Part shown: positions 50,026-58,731 of the stretch, one piece after another
How positions within the stretch are numbered: position 1 is the first letter of the stretch
Layout of the letters: the number at the start of each line of letters is the position of its first letter
Source: Nitrobacteraceae bacterium AZCC 1564
GTDB lineage: Bacteria > Pseudomonadota > Alphaproteobacteria > Rhizobiales > Xanthobacteraceae
Direction: 5' to 3'
DNA: 64,000 bases
Assembly: GCA_036924835.1 (NCBI GenBank)
Contig: JBAGRR010000001.1
Coordinates: forward strand, 124,001 to 188,000
Notes under the pieces: model-generated
Told to the model about the DNA's origin: nothing
What the model saw: the letters and a program-made list of their open reading frames with translations, nothing else
The model's database searches: none
Position numbers and translations under genes: made by a program

Positions 50026-51054
50026 ATGACCGTGCAAGCCTTCATTACCGGCGTTTCCGGCCCCGTTCTGACCGAGGATGAGCGCGCATTTTTGCGCGCG
50101 CACCGGCCGTGGGGCTTCATTCTGTTTAAACGGAATGTTGAAAATCCGGCGCAAGTTGCTGCCCTGGTTCAGGATTTACGGGAAGTCGCCGGACGCTCCG
50201 ATGCACCGGTTCTGATCGATCAGGAAGGTGGGCGAGTTCAGCGGCTGTCGCAGCCGCACTGGCCGGTCTATCCACCGGGGGCTGTCTTCGGCGCGCTGTA
50301 TGACCAGGACAAGGGTGTTGGGCTTGAGGCGGCAAGGCTCACCGCAAGGCTCATTGCCGCCGATCTCGACGAGCTTGGGATTAACGTGGACTGTCTGCCG
50401 TTGGCGGACGTTCCCGTCGCAGGGGCTAATGCGGTTATCGGGGATCGCGCCTACGGCACGTTTCCGGACAAAGTCGCGGCGATCGCCCGGGCGGTTACGG
50501 ACGGCTTGGCCGAGGGTGGCATTCTGCCGGTTCTGAAACATATTCCGGGTCATGGGCGGGCCACGGCCGACAGCCATATCGGGCTGCCAACGGTGGATGC
50601 GCCTGTGGCGGAACTCACCGCTACGGACTTCGTGGCGTTTAAGCCGTTGGCGGACCTGCCGATGGCGATGACCGCACATGTTGTGTTTAGCGCGCTCGAT
50701 AGCGCCAAACCCGCGACCACTTCTGCGACAATCATCAGTCAAGTGATTCGCGGAACGATTGGGTTCCAGGGCCTCCTGATGAGTGATGACGTTTCGATGA
50801 ATGCCTTGCAGGGATCGATCGCTGAACGGACACGCGCCATCGTCGCGGCGGGCTGTGACATGGTCCTGCATTGCAACGGCAAGCTGGACGAGATGCGGCA
50901 GGTCGCTGATGAAACACCGGTACTGGGAGGCGAAGCTCTGAAGCGTGCCGAACGCGCGCTCGCATCACGCCGTCCGCCGCGACCGTTCGATCGCAAGAGT
51001 GCGCGGATCAGGCTTGATGAATTGATCGGCCGGGCAGGGAGCCTGACGTCATGA
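50026..51054 (+). CDS. nagZ: Beta-N-acetylhexosaminidase NagZ
   Basis: Glycoside hydrolase family 3 enzyme removing GlcNAc from muropeptides in peptidoglycan recycling. 342 residues, single domain: PVLIDQEGGRVQRL, KHIPGHGRATADSHIGLP with the flexible catalytic-histidine loop, and MSDDVSMNAL with the nucleophilic aspartate. Its stop overlaps the scpA start (ATGA). Confidence 0.96.
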   Translation: MTVQAFITGVSGPVLTEDERAFLRAHRPWGFILFKRNVENPAQVAALVQDLREVAGRSDAPVLIDQEGGRVQRLSQPHWPVYPPGAVFGALYDQDKGVGLEAARLTARLIAADLDELGINVDCLPLADVPVAGANAVIGDRAYGTFPDKVAAIARAVTDGLAEGGILPVLKHIPGHGRATADSHIGLPTVDAPVAELTATDFVAFKPLADLPMAMTAHVVFSALDSAKPATTSATIISQVIRGTIGFQGLLMSDDVSMNALQGSIAERTRAIVAAGCDMVLHCNGKLDEMRQVADETPVLGGEALKRAERALASRRPPRPFDRKSARIRLDELIGRAGSLTS

Positions 51055-51890
51055 CAGCGGAAATTCTTTCGTTTGAAACCGGGTTACCGGCGACGGCAGC
51101 GGAGCGGGCGGAAGACGAGCCCGCGCTCGTCGTTGACGTCGAGGGGTATGAAGGCCCGCTCGATCTGTTGTTGGCGCTTGCGCGGCAGCAGAAGGTCGAT
51201 CTCGCCAAGATTTCCATTCTGGCGCTGGCGGACCAGTATCTCGTCTTCATCGAAGCAGCGCGCAAGCTGCGTTTGGAATTGGCCGCCGATTACCTCGTGA
51301 TGGCCGCCTGGCTGGCTTACCTCAAGTCTCGCCTGCTGCTTCCCGAACCACCCGAAGCGGCGGGGCCAAGCGCCGAAGATATGGCGAATGCGCTTGCCGA
51401 ACGGCTGCGCCGCCTTGAACAGATCCGTGAAGCGTCCAACCGCCTGATGACACGGCCGCAGCTTCGCCGTGATATCTTCCCGCGCGGCCAACCCGAAGCG
51501 ATCGCCCAGATCAAGCAGCAGCGCTGGACCGCGACGCTTTACGACTTGCTGACAGCCTACGCGACCCAGCGTCAGCAGCGTGTGCTTGCGACCGTCCACA
51601 TGAGCAAGCGCACTGTTTGGTCGCTTGCGGAAGCTCGCGCCTCCCTCGAACGGCTGGTCGGAGTGACCGAAGATTGGGCCAGCCTCGACGAATACCTCAT
51701 GACTTACGTGATGGATCCTTCGCAAAAGGCGACGGTGTTTGCCTCCAGCTTTGCCGCTGCGCTCGAACTGGTGCGTGAAGGCACCCTCGATTTGCATCAG
51801 GAAAAACCCCTCGCGCCTTTGTATTTTCGTAAGCCACCGGCGCGTTTGCCCCCCGACGCTCAAGCAGCGCCGGAAGTGTCGGCAGAGTAA
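51051..51890 (+). CDS. scpA: Segregation and condensation protein ScpA
   Basis: Kleisin subunit that closes the SMC ring for chromosome organisation. 279 residues; the N-terminal YEGPLDLLLALARQQKVDLAKISILALADQYL is the family hallmark, and the C-terminal winged-helix part is present. Coupled to nagZ by ATGA and 21 nt before scpB. smc is not in the window. Confidence 0.96.
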   Translation: MTAEILSFETGLPATAAERAEDEPALVVDVEGYEGPLDLLLALARQQKVDLAKISILALADQYLVFIEAARKLRLELAADYLVMAAWLAYLKSRLLLPEPPEAAGPSAEDMANALAERLRRLEQIREASNRLMTRPQLRRDIFPRGQPEAIAQIKQQRWTATLYDLLTAYATQRQQRVLATVHMSKRTVWSLAEARASLERLVGVTEDWASLDEYLMTYVMDPSQKATVFASSFAAALELVREGTLDLHQEKPLAPLYFRKPPARLPPDAQAAPEVSAE

Positions 51891-51911
51891 TTGGAAGAAG
51901 GAGACCAGGCC

Positions 51912-53057
51912 ATGCCAAGTCCCGCACGAGTACACCACTTCGCTCCGGTAGAGGATATTCCGATGGAAGAGACGAAGGCCGAGGTCTCGGTCGAAGAAAC
52001 GTCCATCGTGGAGCGAGACGTCGCCCAGGTCGAACCAGAGGTTGTTGGTGCTGGTGAGGAGGCAACGGCTGAGGAGGTGTCCTCCGCTGACGAAGCTGTG
52101 ACGGCTGCGGAAGTATCTTCGGCTGAGGAAGTGGTGATGGCTGAGGAGATGGCCTCCGCCGATCAAGCTGTGGCGGATTCTGACTCTGGTGACATTGCTG
52201 TCGCTGACGCTGTCGCTCCCGAAGAAACCTCCTCCGTTCATGAAGCGGCCGCTTCCGTCGGGGATGAAGAGGCTACTTCAGTTGGTGAGACCGCTTCAGT
52301 TACTGAGACCACTTCAACTGATGAGGTTGCTTCGGTTGAAGCGCCGGCGGTCGCTGAATCTGTGTCGGTTGTCGATGAAGCCCCGGCCGTCGACGCGGCT
52401 GCGCGCCCAGAGGAATTGCGCCTGCTCGAAGCCATGCTGTTTGCCTCCACCGAACCGCTCGACGAGCCTTCGCTGGCGAAGCGGATGCCCGAGGGCGTCG
52501 ACATCAAGGCTGCGCTCGCCCGGTTGCAGGAAGATTATTCGCTGCGGGGCGTGAACCTCGTACGCGTTGCCAACAAATGGACGTTCCGGACCGCCAGCGA
52601 CCTGTCATGGCTGATGACGCGCGAGAGCGTCGAAACCCGCCGCCTGTCGCGCGCTGCAATCGAGACGCTGGCGATCATCGCCTACCACCAGCCGGTGACC
52701 CGCGCGGAAATTGAAGAAATCCGCGGTGTCGTGACCTCGAAGGGAACACTCGACGTTTTGCTGGAAACAGGCTGGATCCGTCCCCGTGGGCGCCGCAAGA
52801 CGCCGGGGCGGCCGCTGACCTTCGGCACCACCGAGGGGTTCCTCTCGCAATTCAGTCTCGAAGCGCTAGGCGACCTGCCCGGGCTGGAGGAACTGAAGGG
52901 ATCGGGATTGCTGGATACCCGTCTGCCGACAGGTTTCAGTGTGCCGTCGCCGTCGGACGATCCGGCATTGCGTGAGGACGAAGATCCATTGGAGCCAGGC
53001 GATCTGGATCTGGGCCTGGCGCCTGCGGTTGAGCCCGAAAAGGACGGGGAAAGCTGA
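51912..53057 (+). CDS. scpB: Segregation and condensation protein ScpB with long acidic N-terminal extension
   Basis: Winged-helix partner of ScpA. 381 residues, longer than the 190-240 typical of ScpB. Residues 1-165 are a low-complexity acidic region built on degenerate units such as SSAEEVV, SADEAV, TAAEV and SVEA; the conserved domain starts near RPEELRLLEAMLFASTEPL and includes RLSRAAIETLAIIAYHQPVTRAEIEEIRGV. ATG at 51912 with AAGGAG 8 nt upstream is preferred to a TTG at 51891. Confidence 0.93.
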   Translation: MPSPARVHHFAPVEDIPMEETKAEVSVEETSIVERDVAQVEPEVVGAGEEATAEEVSSADEAVTAAEVSSAEEVVMAEEMASADQAVADSDSGDIAVADAVAPEETSSVHEAAASVGDEEATSVGETASVTETTSTDEVASVEAPAVAESVSVVDEAPAVDAAARPEELRLLEAMLFASTEPLDEPSLAKRMPEGVDIKAALARLQEDYSLRGVNLVRVANKWTFRTASDLSWLMTRESVETRRLSRAAIETLAIIAYHQPVTRAEIEEIRGVVTSKGTLDVLLETGWIRPRGRRKTPGRPLTFGTTEGFLSQFSLEALGDLPGLEELKGSGLLDTRLPTGFSVPSPSDDPALREDEDPLEPGDLDLGLAPAVEPEKDGES

Positions 53058-53196
53058 TTTTCGGGGCAGGGCGAGCGGGATTTTGCGATCTCGCTCCGTC
53101 ATTAACGCTTGCGTGAACGCATTGCTTCAAGCCGTCGCGGGAACGACTTAAGTCCTTGTTTTTGCCAACCCCGGAGCCTACTTTCCGGTCAAGATT

Positions 53197-53213
53197 GGCC
53201 GGCGGAGCCGGCC
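53197..53213 (+). promoter_or_regulatory. GC hairpin in the tatA leader
   Basis: GGCCGGC (53197-53203) and GCCGGCC (53207-53213) with loop GGA, 22 nt upstream of the tatA start, leaving room for the TGGAGGA ribosome site. It may limit tatA translation or end readthrough from scpB. Confidence 0.35.
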
Positions 53214-53235
53214 GCGTAATTGGAGGACGGCCGTA

Positions 53236-53463
53236 ATGGGTTCGATGAGTATTTGGCACTGGATCGTCGTCATTGGCGTCGTCCTGTTGTTGTTCGGTCG
53301 CGGCAAGATTTCCGACCTGATGGGTGATGTCGCTCAAGGCATCAAAGCCTTCAAGAAGGGTATGGCCGACGACGAGAAGACCGCTGAGAAGCAAGAACCG
53401 GTGAAAACAATCGACAGCGCTCCGCAGTCGGCACAGCGTTCGGACGTCGGTAGCAAGGTCTGA
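53236..53463 (+). CDS. tatA: Sec-independent translocase subunit TatA
   Basis: Pore-forming subunit of twin-arginine export. 75 residues: short periplasmic N-terminus, membrane helix (about 6-22, [15 protein letters not shown]) and the amphipathic helix [14 protein letters not shown] with the invariant FGRGK hinge between them. TGGAGGA precedes the ATG. First gene of tatABC, which must export FdoG and the small Tat-target protein. Confidence 0.96.
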   Translation: MGSMSIWHWIVVIGVVLLLFGRGKISDLMGDVAQGIKAFKKGMADDEKTAEKQEPVKTIDSAPQSAQRSDVGSKV

Positions 53464-53536
53464 TATTACGGTCTGCGGCTACGGTCTGCGCCATCACTGA
53501 CGGAGGCGGGGCCGGACCTCGCAGGCGGAATTTCCT

Positions 53537-53956
53537 ATGTTCGATATCGGGTGGAGTGAACTGGTTGTTATCGGCGTCGTTGCGCTGATCGCCATCGGCC
53601 CGAAGGAGCTGCCCGGCGTTTTGCGCATGGTCGGGCAATGGATCGGCAAGGCGCGTCGCATGGCTGCTGAATTTCAGGGCCAGTTCAACGAAGCGATGCG
53701 CGAGGCCGAAATGGCCGACATCAAGAAGCAGTTCGATGATGTCTCCACCGCCGCCAAGGACATGTCGCCGACCAATCTTCTGACGTCCATCAGCAAGGAT
53801 GTCGAAGACTCCGTGAAGCTCGACCCACCGGCTCCTACAACGCCTGCATCGCCGACGTCCGAGACTTTCGCTGAAGCCGAGGCCCATACATCCCCGGCGG
53901 ACGTGACGTCTCCAAAAGCGCCGTCTCCAAACGTACCGGACGCCAAAGCGTCATGA
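53537..53956 (+). CDS. tatB: Sec-independent translocase subunit TatB
   Basis: Partner of TatC in signal recognition. 139 residues starting [18 protein letters not shown], with the TatB-type glutamate in the membrane helix and hinge [11 protein letters not shown], a long amphipathic helix, and a Pro/Ser-rich tail. Its stop overlaps the tatC start as ATGA. Confidence 0.95.
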   Translation: MFDIGWSELVVIGVVALIAIGPKELPGVLRMVGQWIGKARRMAAEFQGQFNEAMREAEMADIKKQFDDVSTAAKDMSPTNLLTSISKDVEDSVKLDPPAPTTPASPTSETFAEAEAHTSPADVTSPKAPSPNVPDAKAS

Positions 53957-54783
53957 GTATCGAAGATATCGAAGCCACCAAGGCCCCGTTGATGGAGCAT
54001 CTGATCGAGCTGCGGTCGCGGCTGATCAAGGCGTTGCTCGCGTTCGCGGTCGCTTTCGTGATCTGCTTCTTCTTTGCCAAGCAAATCTACAACGTGCTGG
54101 TGTGGCCCTTCGTCTGGGTTGCGGGGCCTGAGAACTCCAAGTTCATCTACACGGCGCTGTTGGAATACTTCCTGACGCAATTGAAGCTAGCCATGTTCGG
54201 TGCGGGCTTCATCTCGTTCCCTGTCGTCGCGGCGCAGGTCTACATGTTTGTCGCGCCAGGTCTCTACAAACACGAGCGCGGCGCGTTTCTGCCTTACCTG
54301 ATCGCCACGCCGATCTTTTTCGTCCTCGGCTCGCTGCTCGTCTATTTCGTTGTGCTGCCGATGCTGATCCGTTTCTCGTTGGGCATGCAGCAGGCTGGCG
54401 GGGCTGAGACGGCGCAGATCGCGCTGCTGCCTAAGGTCGGCGAATATCTGTCGTTGATGATGTCGCTGATCTTCGCTTTCGGCATCGCTTTCCAGTTGCC
54501 GGTGATCCTGACGCTGCTGGGGCGCATCGGCATCCTGACTTCGCAACAGCTTCGTGACAAACGGCGCTATTTCATCGTGATCGCGTTTGTTATCGCTGCC
54601 GTGTTGACGCCACCGGACGTCATCAGTCAGGCGTCGCTGGCGATCCCGCTGATGGTCCTTTACGAGGGCTCGATCATAGCCGTTGCCATGGTGGAGAAGA
54701 ATGCCGCCAGGCGCGCAGCCGGTACCTCCGGCACGCCACCGTCAACGCCTCCGACGCCGCCGGCGACTAACCCGGCGGAATAG
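53953..54783 (+). CDS. tatC: Sec-independent translocase subunit TatC
   Basis: Six-helix receptor for twin-arginine signals. 276 residues: [19 protein letters not shown] at the N-terminus (cytoplasmic contact with the RR motif), [32 protein letters not shown], and the [18 protein letters not shown] block of the last loop and helices. A Pro/Thr-rich tail follows. The array of palindromic repeats begins 91 nt after the stop. Confidence 0.97.
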   Translation: MSIEDIEATKAPLMEHLIELRSRLIKALLAFAVAFVICFFFAKQIYNVLVWPFVWVAGPENSKFIYTALLEYFLTQLKLAMFGAGFISFPVVAAQVYMFVAPGLYKHERGAFLPYLIATPIFFVLGSLLVYFVVLPMLIRFSLGMQQAGGAETAQIALLPKVGEYLSLMMSLIFAFGIAFQLPVILTLLGRIGILTSQQLRDKRRYFIVIAFVIAAVLTPPDVISQASLAIPLMVLYEGSIIAVAMVEKNAARRAAGTSGTPPSTPPTPPATNPAE

Positions 54784-54874
54784 CCGTCCGGAAGAACTTC
54801 AAATCCACGGCACTAGGGCTGCATTCGGCTATCATTGCAGCCAAGCCTCTCGATTCGTGGTTTCCGGGCTTGAC

Positions 54875-54951
54875 CTAGTGGAGCGGATTTGACATTCGCT
54901 ATCGGTCAGGCAGCGAGTTCGTTCTGCGAATGTCAAATCCAAAGCTCCACT
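54875..54951 (+). repeat. Palindromic repeat element B1
   Basis: 77 bp. AGTGGAGC + GGATTTGACATTCG pairs perfectly with the right arm except for an AAA bulge on the right. The stem is related to the copies at 27302 and 46317 (GGATCTGACGTTCG). Loop of 28 nt contains CAGCGAGTTCGT. The right end (CTCG) is shared with the next element. Confidence 0.88.
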
Positions 54952-55028
54952 CGTGTGGCGTCTTGCAATTGCCGGCCTATCTTGCGGCTGGTGTCTTATC
55001 GGCAATTGCGAGACAAAAGCCACACGAG
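54950..55028 (+). repeat. Palindromic repeat element B2
   Basis: 79 bp. CTCGTGTGGC + GTCTTGCAATTGCCG pairs with its right arm with one mismatch and an AAAA bulge on the right arm. Stem sequence is unlike all other copies, but size, bulge position and a loop core TTGCGGCTGG are the same. Ends CTCG/CGAG pair rather than repeat directly. A 13-nt spacer CATTTTAATTTTG leads to B3. Confidence 0.9.
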
Positions 55029-55041
55029 CATTTTAATTTTG

Positions 55042-55116
55042 CTAGTGTCCTTTCGCCTCCGAATAACCGTGCAAACGTGCGGCAAGTTCGTCGGTTATTC
55101 GGAGACAGGACACTAG
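55042..55116 (+). repeat. Palindromic repeat element B3
   Basis: 75 bp from CTAGTGTCC to GGACACTAG, with inner stem CTCCGAATAACCG and its perfect complement and a 3-nt excess on the left arm (facing the spacer). Inner stem is unrelated to that at 27214, while the ends and loop core TGCGGCAAGTTCGT (compare TGCGGCTAGCTCGT at 27214) are kept. Confidence 0.9.
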
Positions 55117-55130
55117 CAGCTTATATTTGG

Positions 55131-55204
55131 TAGTGGTTCTTGATTCTAACATTTGCAATGGTATCCGCCGAAACAGGATGCAAATGTTAGAATCGAACCA
55201 CTAG
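55131..55204 (+). repeat. Palindromic repeat element B4
   Basis: 74 bp, TAGTGGTTC + GATTCTAACATTTGCA with perfect complement and a TT bulge on the left arm, ending GAACCACTAG. Inner stem resembles the 27214 type (GGTTCTGACATTCG). The loop has CGGCGGATA on the minus strand. Separated from B3 by CAGCTTATATTTGG. Confidence 0.88.
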
Positions 55205-55281
55205 GCATCCGCGACTTATTCTAACCCACGCAGAATGAATGCCGATGGCCCGACAGCTTCGGGTCATGACGGGAAATTGCC

Positions 55282-56595
55282 ATGCACGATATCAAATGGA
55301 TCCGCGATAATCCTGAGGCCTTTGACAAAGCGCTGAAACGGCGCGGGTTGGAGCCGTTGTCGAAGCCGCTGATCGCGCTGGACGAGAAGCGCCGGACGGC
55401 GATCGTCGCGGCCGAACAGGCGCTGGCGCGGCGCAATGCAGCGTCCAAGGAAATCGGCGAGGCCAAGAAGAACAAGGATGAAGCCCGCGCCAATGCGCTG
55501 ATGGCTGAAGTCGGCGAACTGAAGACAAAGCTGCCGGAGCTCGAGACCGCCGCGAAGCAGTTTGAAGACGATTTGAAGAGAGAGCTCTCAGGTATTCCGA
55601 ACTTGCCGCTCGACGATGTACCAGATGGCGTCGATGAGCACGGCAACGTCGAGCATCACCACTTCGGCGCGAAGCGGGCCTATGCGTTTAAGCCAAAAGA
55701 ACATGTTGAGCTTGGCGAAGGTCTCGGCTTCATGGATTTCGAGGCTGCGGCAAGACTTTCAGGTGCTCGTTTCGTTGTGACCAAGAAAGGCCTTGCGCGG
55801 CTCGAGCGCGCCATTGGCCAGTTCATGCTCGATCTGCACACTGGCGAACATGGCTACACCGAAGTCAATCCGCCGTTGCTCGTGCGTGACGATGCAATGT
55901 TCGGCACCGCCCAACTGCCGAAATTCAAGGATGATCAATTCTCGGTCTATGCGGGACCTGCGCAGGCCGACGCCTCGAGCTACTGGCTTATTCCCACGGC
56001 CGAAGTGCCGCTGACCAATCTTGTCCGCGAGTCCATTCTCGACGAAAAAGAATTGCCGATGCGGCTGACTGCACTGACCCCGTGTTTCCGCGCGGAAGCG
56101 GGCGCGGCTGGGCGCGATACCCGCGGCATGATCCGCCAGCATCAGTTTACCAAGGTCGAACTGGTGTCCGTCACGGCGCCCGAGCAGAGCAGGGATGAGC
56201 ACGAACGCATGCTTGCCTGCGCCGAGGAGGTTTTGCGCCGCCTTGAGCTGCACTACCGAGTGATGACGCTGTGCACCGGCGACATGGGATTTGCGTCGCA
56301 AAAGACCTACGACATCGAAGTCTGGATGCCGGGGCAGGGCGAAGGCGGCATGTATCGTGAGATTTCCTCCTGCTCGGTCTGTGGCGATTTCCAGGCGCGG
56401 CGCATGGATGCACGCTCGCGCGGCCCCGATGGCAAGCCGCGTTTCGTGCATACGCTCAATGGGTCCGGCACTGCGGTCGGACGGGCGCTGATCGCCGTCA
56501 TGGAAACGTATCAGCAGGATGACGGTTCGATTGCCGTGCCGACGGTGTTGCAGCCCTATATGGGCGGCCTCAAAGTGATTTCGAAGGATCAATAA
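55282..56595 (+). CDS. serS: Seryl-tRNA synthetase
   Basis: Class II synthetase, 437 residues: N-terminal coiled-coil arm (about 30-105) that binds the tRNA-Ser variable arm, motif 2 region [37 protein letters not shown] motif 3 end. ATG at 55282 behind GGGAA. Followed by surE after 4 nt, so the two are co-transcribed. Confidence 0.97.
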   Translation: MHDIKWIRDNPEAFDKALKRRGLEPLSKPLIALDEKRRTAIVAAEQALARRNAASKEIGEAKKNKDEARANALMAEVGELKTKLPELETAAKQFEDDLKRELSGIPNLPLDDVPDGVDEHGNVEHHHFGAKRAYAFKPKEHVELGEGLGFMDFEAAARLSGARFVVTKKGLARLERAIGQFMLDLHTGEHGYTEVNPPLLVRDDAMFGTAQLPKFKDDQFSVYAGPAQADASSYWLIPTAEVPLTNLVRESILDEKELPMRLTALTPCFRAEAGAAGRDTRGMIRQHQFTKVELVSVTAPEQSRDEHERMLACAEEVLRRLELHYRVMTLCTGDMGFASQKTYDIEVWMPGQGEGGMYREISSCSVCGDFQARRMDARSRGPDGKPRFVHTLNGSGTAVGRALIAVMETYQQDDGSIAVPTVLQPYMGGLKVISKDQ

Positions 56596-56599
56596 CGCG

Positions 56600-57367
56600 A
56601 TGCGAATTCTCTGCACCAACGACGATGGCATTCATGCGCCGGGCCTGAGGACCATCGAGGAGATCGCGCGCAAGATTTCCGACGACGTCTGGGTCGTGGC
56701 GCCCGAACTTGATCAGTCGGGGGTGTCGCACTCGCTGTCTTTGAACGATCCGCTGCGCCTGCGCGAGGTTGGTCCGCGCCACTTCGCGGTGCGCGGCACG
56801 CCCACCGATTGCGTCATCATGGGATCGCGCCACATCCTCGGCGACAAGGGGCCAGATCTCGTGTTGTCCGGTGTCAACAAGGGCCGCAACGTTGCGGAAG
56901 ACGTAGTTTACTCCGGCACTATTGCGGGGGCACTCGAGGGCACCATTCTTGGCCTGCCGTCGTTCGCGCTGTCGCAGGAATTCAGCATGGAGACCCGCAA
57001 TAAGCCATTGTGGGACACCGCGCTGAAATTCGGTCCTGATGTCATCCGCAATGTGATGAAGCTCGGCGTCCCGCGCGACACGGTGATCAACGTCAACTTC
57101 CCATCGTGCATGCCGGACGAAGTGAAGGGGCTCCTCGTCACTAAGCAGGGCAAGCGCAATCAGGGATTCCTGCGCGTGGACGGCCGTCGGGACGGACGTG
57201 GAAATCCGTATTACTGGATCGGTTTTGAAAAACTCTCGGTCGTCGATGCGCCGGCGGAGGGAACCGATCTTGCGGCGCTCGCCGCTAACTTTGTCTCGGT
57301 CACGCCGTTGCGGCTGGACCGCACCGACGTTGTTTTCGCGGAAAAGCTGAAAGACGTTCTGAAGTAG
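56600..57367 (+). CDS. surE: 5'/3'-nucleotidase SurE
   Basis: Metal-dependent survival phosphatase acting on nucleoside monophosphates. 255 residues with the N-terminal metal motif [13 protein letters not shown], the [11 protein letters not shown] loop, and [27 protein letters not shown]. serS-surE-pcm-nlpD order is widespread; here a response-regulator gene on the other strand interrupts it. Confidence 0.97.
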   Translation: MRILCTNDDGIHAPGLRTIEEIARKISDDVWVVAPELDQSGVSHSLSLNDPLRLREVGPRHFAVRGTPTDCVIMGSRHILGDKGPDLVLSGVNKGRNVAEDVVYSGTIAGALEGTILGLPSFALSQEFSMETRNKPLWDTALKFGPDVIRNVMKLGVPRDTVINVNFPSCMPDEVKGLLVTKQGKRNQGFLRVDGRRDGRGNPYYWIGFEKLSVVDAPAEGTDLAALAANFVSVTPLRLDRTDVVFAEKLKDVLK

Positions 57368-57373
57368 AGCAGA

Positions 57374-57760
57374 TTACGCTGCTATCCCTTTGAGCGCATC
57401 CTCGATCACGCGGGCCAGCGTTTCCATCTGAAACGGCTTCTCAAGCGCGGGCCGGTCGCGGAATTTTTCAGGCAATCCTTGCGCGCCGTAGCCTGTCGCA
57501 AACACGAACGGTCGGTTGCGCATCTGGACGGCCTCCGCGACGGGGGAGATCACCTTGCCGTTGACATTGACGTCGAGGATCGCGAGATCGAAATCCGTCG
57601 CCTGCACAAGCCGGATCGCCTCGTCGATATCGCCGGCTTCGCCGGCAATCGTATAGCCGAGCTCCTCGAGCATGTCGGCGACCATCATGCGGATCATGAC
57701 TTCGTCTTCGACCAGCAGAATGGACCGGCGAGGTGACCCCGCTGTAGCGGTACTCAACAT
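57374..57760 (-). CDS. Single-domain response regulator of the FAT GUY type
   Basis: 128 residues, a receiver domain only: acidic pocket VEDE, phospho-acceptor D63 (AILDVNVNGK) and the signature RPFVFATGYG, where the PFxFATGY pattern defines the FAT GUY receiver group of alphaproteobacteria. In Sphingomonas a protein of this group (SdrG) acts in the PhyR-NepR-EcfG general stress pathway. No output domain, so it probably relays or sinks phosphate from a HisKA2/HWE kinase. It lies alone on the minus strand between surE and pcm. Confidence 0.88.
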   Translation of the reverse strand: MLSTATAGSPRRSILLVEDEVMIRMMVADMLEELGYTIAGEAGDIDEAIRLVQATDFDLAILDVNVNGKVISPVAEAVQMRNRPFVFATGYGAQGLPEKFRDRPALEKPFQMETLARVIEDALKGIAA

Positions 57761-57824
57761 TTGCCCCCCAATGGCAGCAATTTTAGACCGTAGGATGCTG
57801 AACCAACATAATTGTTCAGGGCGT

Positions 57825-57849
57825 AACTTGCATCGAATGTTTAGGTTCC
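57825..57849 (-). promoter_or_regulatory. Candidate EcfG (general stress) promoter for the response regulator
   Basis: Minus strand GGAAC (57849-57845), 16-nt spacer, then AGTT (57828-57825), against the EcfG pattern GGAAC-N16/17-CGTT; one mismatch. It would start transcription about 57 nt before the ATG. The -35 lies within a palindrome GGTTCCAT-CAA-ATGGAACC (57844-57862), which puts GGAAC on both strands. Confidence 0.4.
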
Positions 57850-57955
57850 ATCAAATGGAACCTGCTAAAAACCAACGTTGATCCGGCGGCGTTCGCCAAA
57901 ATTCACATTGAGTCTGGATCATTCGATTCCGGCTGGAAGTTATCTTTGAAATCTC

Positions 57956-58609
57956 ATGATGCAGCCCAACTCATTGCCTAGTGAAAACATGATGTTTCAG
58001 CTCAATCTCAGGCGGCGAGGTATTAGCGATCAGGCAGTCCTGAAAGCGATGGAAGACATTCCGCGCGAACTCTTCGTTAGTCCGGCGGATAGGGACTACG
58101 CGTATCGGGATACGGCTTTGGGCATTGATTGCGGCCAGACCATCAGTCAGCCCTTCGTGGTGGCCTACATGACTGAGCAGCTTCAGGTGCGCCCCGAGCA
58201 TCGTGTGCTGGAAATCGGGACCGGTTCTGGATACCAGGCGGCGATTTTGTCCAGATTGAGCCGGGAAGTCGTGACGATTGAGCGATTTCGGACATTGGCC
58301 GACCGAGCCCGGCGTGTCCTTGCCAAGCTCGATTGCAGCAATGTTGACGTTGTTCTTGGCGACGGCCTGAACCTGCCGGACACGCTGGGGACGTTCGATC
58401 GCATCATGGTGACGGCAGCCATGGAGGAAGTGCCGCAGTCGCTGCTCAACCGTCTCGAGCCGGATGGGATGCTCATTGCTCCGGTTGGGCCGCTTGAGGG
58501 CAGTCAGCTGCTCACGCGATTTCAGAGGACCGGAGAAGAATTCCCCTCACAGGAGCTTGTCGCCGTTCGCTTCGTGCCGGTCTTGCCGGGGGTCGCCCGC
58601 GAATTGTGA
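57956..58609 (+). CDS. pcm: Protein-L-isoaspartate O-methyltransferase
   Basis: Repairs isoaspartyl damage with SAM. 217 residues: [16 protein letters not shown], the SAM motif [15 protein letters not shown], and the post-motif [23 protein letters not shown] at 57956 used; an in-frame ATG at 57989 is possible since similarity starts near [12 protein letters not shown]. Lies after surE and before the NlpD-like gene, a common order. Confidence 0.95.
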   Translation: MMQPNSLPSENMMFQLNLRRRGISDQAVLKAMEDIPRELFVSPADRDYAYRDTALGIDCGQTISQPFVVAYMTEQLQVRPEHRVLEIGTGSGYQAAILSRLSREVVTIERFRTLADRARRVLAKLDCSNVDVVLGDGLNLPDTLGTFDRIMVTAAMEEVPQSLLNRLEPDGMLIAPVGPLEGSQLLTRFQRTGEEFPSQELVAVRFVPVLPGVAREL

Positions 58610-58731
58610 TTAGAGCGTGCTTCTAGTCAATTCGTCGTGTCATTCGTTAAGACAATCGCCGCGATTTAAACAGTTATTTACTCCCGATGTGTTTACTCAA
58701 ATTTGTGCCAGTTGCGTACAAGTGAGTAACC

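Larger units (their letters stand above)
54784..55281. other. 498-nt intergenic region tatC-serS, filled mostly with palindromic repeats
   Basis: No reading frame in this gap can be supported. About 330 of the 498 nt are four adjacent palindromes, listed separately. The remaining 91 nt after tatC show no clear terminator, and 77 nt before serS presumably hold its promoter or leader. Confidence 0.8.

Noticed and set aside
54875-55204. Integron attC-like array
   Set aside because: attC sites keep short GTTRRRY/RYYYAAC core ends and border cassettes with genes; here ends are CTAG/CTCG/CCAG-type, loops rather than ends are alike, and no cassette genes or integrase are present.
54875-55204. CRISPR array
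   Set aside because: Units are palindromes without constant repeats separated by unique spacers of equal length, and no cas genes are present.
57857-57879. EcfG promoter toward pcm (GGAAC ... CGTT on plus strand)
   Set aside because: Spacer is only 14 nt, short of the 16-17 required.
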